A DNA stretch of 64,000 bases from Mesorhizobium onobrychidis (GTDB lineage: Bacteria; Pseudomonadota; Alphaproteobacteria; Rhizobiales; Rhizobiaceae): positions 3,515,501 through 3,579,500 of the forward strand of contig NZ_CP062229.1 in assembly GCF_024707545.1 (NCBI RefSeq). Direction: 5' to 3'. The number at the start of each line of letters is the position of its first letter. Position 1 is the stretch's first letter. The notes below the pieces were generated by a model. The model was not told where the DNA came from. It worked only from the letters and a program-made list of their open reading frames with translations, and searched no databases. The position numbers were made by a program, and so were the translations under genes. Shown one piece after another: positions 58,226 to 64,000 of this stretch.

Positions 58226-59245
58226 ATGTCCTTAACTATAGGGGTGGGGGAATACAGTCCATCGACGAGATGGTCATTGCGCCTTGCTTTCTTTGTAACA
58301 ATCTACGTGGCATGCGCGTCTGCACTAAGTCCACAGTCTTTCTTCCACCTAATCCTGGTTTACGCCCAGAAGTTCGCCGCCGGTATTCCGATCTTGTTTG
58401 TTGCTGGTGTCTGTTCCGCTGCGCTTATTTATGGTCGAGGAAAACCAACTCGCTACGCCGTAGATTTGGTCCGAGCGCGCTGGCGTGGCTGTTTGCTGGT
58501 GCTCCTGTTCTTCTTCGCCAGCTTGACCGCGTTCTCTACCTACAAGATGGCCATCCCGTCCGTCGTTCCATTCTATGCGGACAACTGGTTAGCCGATCTG
58601 GATGAATGGCTGCACGGGACAGCGCCGTGGGAACTCACGCACAAGCTCGACAGCAACACGTGGTCGATCGTCGTCTTCAACAGCTATGAGGTCATTTGGT
58701 TTTTCCAATGGTTCGGCACCATGCTTTTCGTGTCTCTCTGGTCGAACAAGATTGGCCGCATCCGCTACCTCTGGGCAGCCGCGCTGACGTTATCCATCCT
58801 CGGCACCATCTTGGCCTTGGCGCTGGCGTCGGTCGGACCGATCTACTACCACCAGTTTGTTGGTGAGGACCGCTTCAGCGGACTCAAGGTCGCCATGGAC
58901 GGTCTCGACTATAGCCACATGGTGCGCGAGCCCGCTGCATATCTGCTGACGGCTTACCAGAGCGGCCGGCCAGACCTTGGCGGTGGCATCTCGGCCATGC
59001 CAAGCATGCACGTCGCCTTTGCCACACTGAATGCCTATCTGCTTTCTTCCCTCAATCTCTGGCTCGGTATTCTCGGTTGGATGTTCGCAGCCCTGATAAT
59101 GTACGGTTCGGTATATACCGGATGGCACTACGCAGTTGACGGCTACGTCTCCATTATCGTGGTGTCGGTGATCTGGTGGGTGACCGGACGCCAGCCAGCG
59201 CAGATCGAGACACAGTTTGCGATACGCCAACCCATAGAAGGTTAG
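58226..59245 (+). CDS. PAP2-superfamily membrane protein
   Basis: The 339-residue protein has about eight helices. The catalytic motifs of the PAP2_3 (inositolphosphorylceramide-synthase-like) group are visible: SAMPSMHVAFATLNAYL and YTGWHYAVDGYVS with the paired His and Asp. It probably hydrolyses or transfers a lipid-linked phosphate at the membrane. The region is less G+C-rich than the nuo and cob genes. The start has no strong ribosome binding site, so it is uncertain. Confidence 0.8.
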   Translation: MSLTIGVGEYSPSTRWSLRLAFFVTIYVACASALSPQSFFHLILVYAQKFAAGIPILFVAGVCSAALIYGRGKPTRYAVDLVRARWRGCLLVLLFFFASLTAFSTYKMAIPSVVPFYADNWLADLDEWLHGTAPWELTHKLDSNTWSIVVFNSYEVIWFFQWFGTMLFVSLWSNKIGRIRYLWAAALTLSILGTILALALASVGPIYYHQFVGEDRFSGLKVAMDGLDYSHMVREPAAYLLTAYQSGRPDLGGGISAMPSMHVAFATLNAYLLSSLNLWLGILGWMFAALIMYGSVYTGWHYAVDGYVSIIVVSVIWWVTGRQPAQIETQFAIRQPIEG

Positions 59246-59577
59246 GTGCCTGGCAATGTCAGCCAGGGGCAACAGCGCTGGTTAACTGGGCGTCGCCCTC
59301 TGCATAAGGGACGACAAATCCGCGAGGTCGAAACTCGCGGAAAGAGAAGTCTTGCGCTGTCGGACAATGCAATCATGCTCTCCGGGCTATCATCCTTCTT
59401 CGGCCGCGAGATCAGGCGCGATCCGCGCAGCGATTGAAATCAAGAACTGTCGATCTGGGGAATGACTTTGCCAAAGTGAAAATCCAGCTTTAACCTTCTG
59501 CAACGCATTTCGAGGTTGAGAACCCGGTTTTGATACTCGATCTGCCTGGGAAAGCCGCACGAAACGGAGCCATCTTT
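59246..59577. other. Intergenic region between PAP2 and GH32 genes
   Basis: The stretch holds two hairpins and no supported gene: CCTGGC / GCCAGG (59249-59267) four bases after the PAP2 stop, and CCGCGAG / CTCGCGG (59320-59340), either of which may terminate the PAP2 transcript. A promoter for the GH32 gene is expected here but is not obvious. Confidence 0.5.
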
Positions 59578-61290
59578 ATGAGTGACATCCAGGTGAGGAT
59601 TGCGGGACGAGACACCATTCGAAGCCTGCATGCCGAGCTGCCTGTCAACGCCACCTTCCATATCTGGCTTAAGGCGACCAAGCCGGACGTTCCGGGCTCG
59701 CTGTCTTTTTCCAATGTCCGTGGCAAGTTCGGCGAGGTGAGCGTTACGAACGCCGAAGAGTATGAATTCAGAATTTTTCACGTCTTCGGCGGCGGCAGTG
59801 TCGAACTGGACTACGACACGGATCAAACCTCGGTATCGGTTGCCTACTGGTTCGCATTGGCCGACGTGCTGGAGACAGGTATTACAGTTCTCCACACCAA
59901 TCCGGGAAATGCCCCGCCGAAGATCCCTGACAGCTATCATTTTCGCCCGCCGTTCGGCTGGATGAACGATCCAAACGGATTTGGCCGGTTTGGAGGTCGC
60001 CCACATCTCTTCTATCAGCATTACTCCCATGGACTTCGGTGGAACACGATGCATTGGGGCCACGCCGTATCTTCCGATTATTTGCGGTGGCGTCACATGC
60101 CTATCTTCCTGTTCCCATCGGAAGATCTTACCGCAAGGCCCGACAAACGGGGTGGTGCATATTCCGGCTCAGCCGTCTCGCTTGCCGATGGCCCGGGCAT
60201 TCGCGTCTTTTTTACCGAGCAGGTACAGGACCGTATCCCGGAACAGCAAATCCAACTCACGGCCACTTCCAGCGACCTTATAATGGCGGGAAATGCGGAC
60301 GTCATCCTGCCCTACCGCCCACTCGACGAGGGACTGACAGCGGATTTTCGCGACCCATACGTCTTCAGGGGGCCGGACGGCCTTTGGAAAATGCTGCTGG
60401 GCAGCCAGAGCGATGAAGGCGGCGTTGTCCTGCTCTACGAAACCCATGACCATACGGCCGCCACCGGCTGGACATATATCGGCAAGCTTCTGGTCGAGAA
60501 ACACTATCGGACGACGGCGATCGAATGTCCCTGTCTGCTGCCGCTTGACGGGCCTGCGACCGATCCCGCGACGCGCTGGGTTCTAATTCTCGGGCTGATG
60601 AATAGTGAGGACCAGTCCACCCGGCGCAAGAACCTGACAATGGCCATTGTCGGCTGGTTCGATGGTCAGACCTTTGCCAAGGAATTCGAACAGGAACTGG
60701 ACTTCGGGACGGATAATTACGCCTTCCAGGCCTTCGTCGACGGTGATGCCATTGTCGGTATAGGATGGCTTGCCAACTGGGCCGATACCGGACCGGCGAT
60801 CGATTTCCCCACCGCCATGACCTTGCCTCGCAATATCCACCTGTCTGCAGGCGAGTTGCATACCCCGCCCATCGGAGCAGCCGAGAGCCTGCGGAGCCAT
60901 ATTCTAGACCGGACACGCCTCGCAGCCGGAGAACAGGTAAGCTTTATCAATGGCGCCGTCGAAATCCTGTTCGAGCTCGAAGAGCCGGGTGCCCATTTCC
61001 ACCTGAAGCTGCATCATCCAAGTGTTCGCCTCGAGGTTGTTGTCGACGACGAGGGACTTGCCATTCGTCACGGAGACGATGCAGCGGAATCTCCTCACTA
61101 CATTGCCAAGGGAGCCCGTCCAAAACGGCTGCGGATATTCCTCGACTACGGATCGATCGAAGTTTTCGCGGATCGCGGTCGTTGGGCTGGCACGAAGCGG
61201 ATCAGCGGTTTTGAGCCTATACAATCGGCACGTCTCATCGCTGAAACGGGTGCCATTCTACACGCGACGGTATGGGCGCTCAAACCGTGA
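59578..61290 (+). CDS. Glycoside hydrolase family 32 protein (sucrose/fructan hydrolase)
   Basis: The 570-residue protein has an unusual N-terminal ~115 residues, then the five-bladed propeller with GH32 motifs: FGWMNDPNGFG (nucleophile Asp131), FRDPYVF, and IECPC with the acid-base Glu. The C-terminal beta-sandwich ends LRIFLDYGSIEVFADRGR. No signal peptide is seen, so it is likely cytoplasmic. The start at 59578 has GGAG 8 bases upstream. It is convergent with the sucrose synthesis genes, which points to sucrose as the substrate. Confidence 0.9.
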   Translation: MSDIQVRIAGRDTIRSLHAELPVNATFHIWLKATKPDVPGSLSFSNVRGKFGEVSVTNAEEYEFRIFHVFGGGSVELDYDTDQTSVSVAYWFALADVLETGITVLHTNPGNAPPKIPDSYHFRPPFGWMNDPNGFGRFGGRPHLFYQHYSHGLRWNTMHWGHAVSSDYLRWRHMPIFLFPSEDLTARPDKRGGAYSGSAVSLADGPGIRVFFTEQVQDRIPEQQIQLTATSSDLIMAGNADVILPYRPLDEGLTADFRDPYVFRGPDGLWKMLLGSQSDEGGVVLLYETHDHTAATGWTYIGKLLVEKHYRTTAIECPCLLPLDGPATDPATRWVLILGLMNSEDQSTRRKNLTMAIVGWFDGQTFAKEFEQELDFGTDNYAFQAFVDGDAIVGIGWLANWADTGPAIDFPTAMTLPRNIHLSAGELHTPPIGAAESLRSHILDRTRLAAGEQVSFINGAVEILFELEEPGAHFHLKLHHPSVRLEVVVDDEGLAIRHGDDAAESPHYIAKGARPKRLRIFLDYGSIEVFADRGRWAGTKRISGFEPIQSARLIAETGAILHATVWALKP

Positions 61291-61312
61291 CAAGGAGATC
61301 AATATTTCCGGC

Positions 61313-62068
61313 TCAGGATTGAGCGTCCGCAAACACCGACCAATGAGCGAGGCCTTCGACGACGCCAAGGGCGAACTTTTTCTTCGCGCTGTAAATCAGC
61401 GGGTTGTCCCGCGCCATGTCAAGCAGTTCGGGAAGGGCATTGGCAACGACAATCCCACGCGCACCCGGCAGGTCGAACATACTGCGATCGTTGTTGGTAT
61501 CGCCGGCGACCACCACCTCATCCAGACCGATGCCGAGTTCATTGCAGAGCCAGGCCAGCGCCTGCCCCTTGTCTGCTGAACGCGGCAGGATGTCGAGATC
61601 GCGTCCACTCGAATAAATCATCGTCACTGACAGGCCGGCCTCGGCCAGAGCGCGCTCGATGCTGGCAAGGGCTTCCGGACTTGCGTCGTGCAGGTACCAA
61701 CTCGATTTGAAGGCGTGTTGATAGCCGTCGGGTTGGCGGACGGTGTCTTCGAGCGATCCGAGCACCGCATCGACCTTTTCAAGAGACCAGCCTTCCGAAA
61801 ACCTCTGGGTAAAATGCCCGAGGCGCGAGGTGTGCCGCGGACCGGCGAGCATCGTGCCGACACCCCCGATCACGTAGTCCGGCGCTGGCAGGCCGACTTT
61901 GTCGACGAAGTTCAAAATGTCGTCGGCCAGACGACCGCTGTTGTAGACGAGAACCGGCCGGTGCTCGGGGTCGAGCGCTTCCCATTTGGAACGGAAGCGT
62001 GATGTCGCCGGCGCATCGCCTGCCAGGGTCCCGTCGAGGTCACTCGATAGAAGCGCGATCGGTTTCAA
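61313..62068 (-). CDS. Sucrose-6F-phosphate phosphatase (HAD superfamily)
   Basis: The 251-residue HAD phosphatase begins LKPIALLSSDLDGTLAGD with the catalytic DxD, has YNSGRLADDI, and GDTNNDRSMFDLPGARGIVVANA near the C-terminus, as in SPP. It removes phosphate from sucrose-6F-phosphate. The start is TTG at 62068, overlapping the preceding stop (TTGA) and giving the typical family N-terminus. GTG 62083 is an alternative. Confidence 0.88.
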   Translation of the reverse strand: MKPIALLSSDLDGTLAGDAPATSRFRSKWEALDPEHRPVLVYNSGRLADDILNFVDKVGLPAPDYVIGGVGTMLAGPRHTSRLGHFTQRFSEGWSLEKVDAVLGSLEDTVRQPDGYQHAFKSSWYLHDASPEALASIERALAEAGLSVTMIYSSGRDLDILPRSADKGQALAWLCNELGIGLDEVVVAGDTNNDRSMFDLPGARGIVVANALPELLDMARDNPLIYSAKKKFALGVVEGLAHWSVFADAQS

Positions 62069-63402
62069 TCGCCGTCGTTCCACGGCTCGTCCCAATCATG
62101 GTCGTCGACCGCCTTCAGCACCGGACGTCCTTCGACAAGGCTGACAAGCTGCTGCGCGATACCTGTCCAGGTGAACAGGCTGCGCGCCTTGTGCGCACCC
62201 ATGCGGCCCAGTCGGCCGTAGAGGCGCTGGTGCTTCATAGGCTTGACGATCGTGATGCCGAGGTCTTCCTTGTCGAACGGATCGCCAAAAAGCGCGTGCC
62301 GGCCATAGCTGATCCCGCGATAGAGGCCGCCATGGATCGTAACCACGGTCGGCGTCCCGCAGGCCATCGCCTCGATCGCGGTCATGCCGAACGGCTCGTA
62401 GCGACTCGACAGGACGAACATGTCTGCCGCCCGATAAGTGTCGGCCAGATCCTCGTCGGCAACATAGCCTGAGAAGACGACACGATCCTGCAAGCCTAGC
62501 TGTTCAACCTGTTCCTTGAGCTGGTTCAGGATCTTCTGCTCCTGCTCGTCCATGTTCTCGCCGCCGACAGCGAGCCTCAGGACCGCATCCGGCACACGCG
62601 GCGCCACAACGGAAAACGCATCGATCAGCAGGTCGTAGCCCTTGTTGGTGGCGAGCCGGCCGAGCGCCAGGATCGTTCGCCCCTCGAAGCCGAGCCGATG
62701 GCGGATCAACCGGCGAGACGCCTCGCTGACGGGGAAGAACCGGTTGTCGTCGTAACCGGGCGGGATCATGTGCACGCGGTCGCGCTCGAGACTGTAGTCC
62801 TCGACCAGCATATCCACCTGCGGCGGCGTTGTTGCGATCACCATGGCGCAGCTTCGAAAGATGATCGTCTCGTGCTTTATGCGCTCGGTGAAATTGAACT
62901 CGGCCTCGAATGTATCGGCCTTGTCCGGGTAGTCCGTCTTCATCTGGCGCTGCTTCCATATGCCGAGCGAATGCGGCGTATGGATGTGCGGGATCGTGAG
63001 CGCTTCCGACAGTCGCTGCCCCGCCACGCCCGCATCCCAGTAATGACTGTTGATGAAGTCGTAGGAGAGGTTTTCCCTGCGAATCAGGCGCAGCGCGTTT
63101 TCACACCATTCCAGAAGGTGGCGGTGAAGATATTCCTTCGGAATAAAATCGGGTCCGCCACAGGCGACACGCAGAACGCGAACCCCGTCTGCCACCTCAT
63201 CGACAGGAGGCTGGTCTTCAAATCGCCGCGTCCAGATATCGACGGCATAGCCCAACTGGGCCAGCTTTTTGGCAAGTTCCAGGACGTAGACCACCTGTCC
63301 GCCGGTATCAGCCGCGCCGAGTGGTGGGTTGGCAGCTACGTAGCCGTGGGTTGAAATGAGTGCAATTCGAGGTTTCGCCGCATCCGAGTTGACGTCCGGC
63401 AT
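62065..63402 (-). CDS. Sucrose-phosphate synthase-like GT4 glycosyltransferase
   Basis: The 445-residue GT-B enzyme has the SPS/sucrose-synthase N-terminal ALISTHGY and GAADTGGQVVYVLELAKKLA, IHTPHSLGIWK, LGRLATNKGYDLLI, and the EPFGMTAIEAMACGTPTV donor-site motif. It would make sucrose-6-phosphate from UDP-glucose and fructose-6-phosphate. The downstream phosphatase overlaps by 4 bp, completing the two-step pathway. There is no plant-like regulatory extension. Confidence 0.9.
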   Translation of the reverse strand: MPDVNSDAAKPRIALISTHGYVAANPPLGAADTGGQVVYVLELAKKLAQLGYAVDIWTRRFEDQPPVDEVADGVRVLRVACGGPDFIPKEYLHRHLLEWCENALRLIRRENLSYDFINSHYWDAGVAGQRLSEALTIPHIHTPHSLGIWKQRQMKTDYPDKADTFEAEFNFTERIKHETIIFRSCAMVIATTPPQVDMLVEDYSLERDRVHMIPPGYDDNRFFPVSEASRRLIRHRLGFEGRTILALGRLATNKGYDLLIDAFSVVAPRVPDAVLRLAVGGENMDEQEQKILNQLKEQVEQLGLQDRVVFSGYVADEDLADTYRAADMFVLSSRYEPFGMTAIEAMACGTPTVVTIHGGLYRGISYGRHALFGDPFDKEDLGITIVKPMKHQRLYGRLGRMGAHKARSLFTWTGIAQQLVSLVEGRPVLKAVDDHDWDEPWNDGD

Positions 63403-63956
63403 CTGTATCCTTCTCTACGATTCTGCACGCCCACAGTCGAAAGCGTGCGCCAATTCATAACTATAAGGATTCCACCCCGCATCCGCAAATTCCGAGCACG
63501 CGCTCAGGTCAACGCATTTGACGTGATGGTAAGGCAAACCGGCTCTGTCGCATATTTCGGTCACCGAGTTGCCTGGAATCGACGTTCGACGGTTCTTCGA
63601 GGATTTACGGTATCCAACGGCTGCCATTTCGATCAGTCTGTCATCCCTTGCGCCCGTTGGTCTCTGACCTCATGGGCTGAGCCTTCGCGTCCTTGAGGAG
63701 AGGGCCGAGTGCGGCATCATCGTCTGTCCGGCGATCCGGTTGCACCAGCCTTCGCTCCGCGGCGGGGAAGGGTGCATTTCGTTTGATATTCCCGCGCGTT
63801 GCGCCATAGAGAGGCTGACTCTCAGGTCGAATCGTGCCGCCGCTCTATCTTTGTGTTTGAGCATCGGATTTTTCCCAAAACCGGTTTCCACTTCTGGGTC
63901 CAATGTTCTAGACGTGACAGGCACCTTTTCCGGAATTCTGATGGCGGGAGGCGCAG
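63403..63956. other. Intergenic region upstream of the sucrose-phosphate synthase gene
   Basis: No supported gene is seen; a 70-codon minus-strand frame at 63415-63627 lacks recognisable features. The right part contains a dispersed repeat at about 63865-63913. The promoter of the sucrose synthesis genes should be in the left part but could not be identified. Confidence 0.5.
63865..63913. repeat. Rhizobiales-type repeat around CCCAAAACCGG
   Basis: The sequence CATCGGATTTTTCCCAAAAC followed by CGGTTTCCACTTCTGGGTCC and ATGTTCTAG matches the recalled consensus of a very common rhizobial intergenic repeat. CCCA pairs with TGGG around AAACCGGTTT. The copy is degenerate. Confidence 0.7.
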
Positions 63957-64000
63957 GTGGAAGGCCAGGACGAACAGACGACCGGCGCCAGGGCCGCTGA
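63957..64000 (+). CDS. Possible start of a gene leaving the window
   Basis: GTG at 63957 is preceded at 5 bases by GGGAGG (63946-63951) and stays open to the window edge (VEGQDEQTTGARAA). It is too short to recognise. A competing frame from ATG 63941 stops at 63998-64000. Confidence 0.35.
   Translation, partial: MEGQDEQTTGARAA

Noticed and set aside
63415..63627. 70-codon minus-strand frame upstream of the sucrose-phosphate synthase gene
   Set aside because: No ribosome binding site, no recognisable motif, and unsupported by context.

Overview
The window is 64 kb of G+C-rich chromosome from an alphaproteobacterium of the order Rhizobiales, most likely Mesorhizobium or a close relative. The evidence is the aerobic cob gene order, a 14-gene nuo operon with a rhizobial-type extended NuoE, the block birA-rnj-mce-proS-lolC-lolD after it, a BA14K-family protein, PilZ and DUF1467 proteins, and many short palindromic repeats typical of this order. 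This is inference from gene content; no 16S rRNA gene is present.

Layout. (1) 1-12153: a partial glutathione S-transferase gene divergent from a marR gene with three operator-like sites; a TetR regulator divergent from a DUF1772 membrane protein; ilvC with a duplicated tail and a strong terminator; a DUF3592 protein with a probable frameshift; PilZ and BA14K proteins; a phosphatase/nuclease-fold gene with a Nudix gene; a three-gene MacA/MacB-like export system; and a phzF-like gene. (2) 12316-28277: tRNA-Lys, then an aerobic cobalamin operon read leftward from one promoter and one B12 riboswitch, in the order DUF1636-cobW-cobN-cobG-cobH-cobI-cobJ-cobL-cobE-cobM-cobA-cobB-cobS-cobT. cobK lies antisense inside it. 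(3) 28285-29484: a YcaQ-like DNA glycosylase. (4) 29820-46156: nuoABCD, a small foreign-looking secreted-protein gene, nuoEF, a NuoE-tail paralogue, then nuoGHIJKLMN. (5) 46161-53318: birA, RNase J, methylmalonyl-CoA epimerase, DUF1467, an sRNA candidate, proS and the lipoprotein-release transporter lolCD. (6) 53557-56859: an SDR oxidoreductase with a SigG-type ECF sigma factor, a 28-residue membrane peptide under two overlapping LexA boxes, lipB and tRNA-Leu. (7) 57137-64000: a DHDPS-family gene, a PAP2-type membrane phosphatase, and a sucrose module of GH32 hydrolase convergent with sucrose-phosphate synthase and phosphatase.

The most interesting signals: (a) an SOS-controlled 28-residue membrane peptide at 55595-55681, resembling in architecture the Caulobacter division inhibitor SidA; (b) a 439-bp cassette between nuoD and nuoE that re-creates the last seven codons of nuoD as a 20-bp direct repeat and keeps translational coupling through overlapping start and stop codons and a mini-ORF with a perfect Shine-Dalgarno sequence; (c) two perfect palindromic elements of one family inserted in frame inside cobN and cobG; (d) an sRNA gene candidate upstream of proS; (e) a helix-hairpin-helix-like tail shared by NuoE and the protein encoded between nuoF and nuoG.
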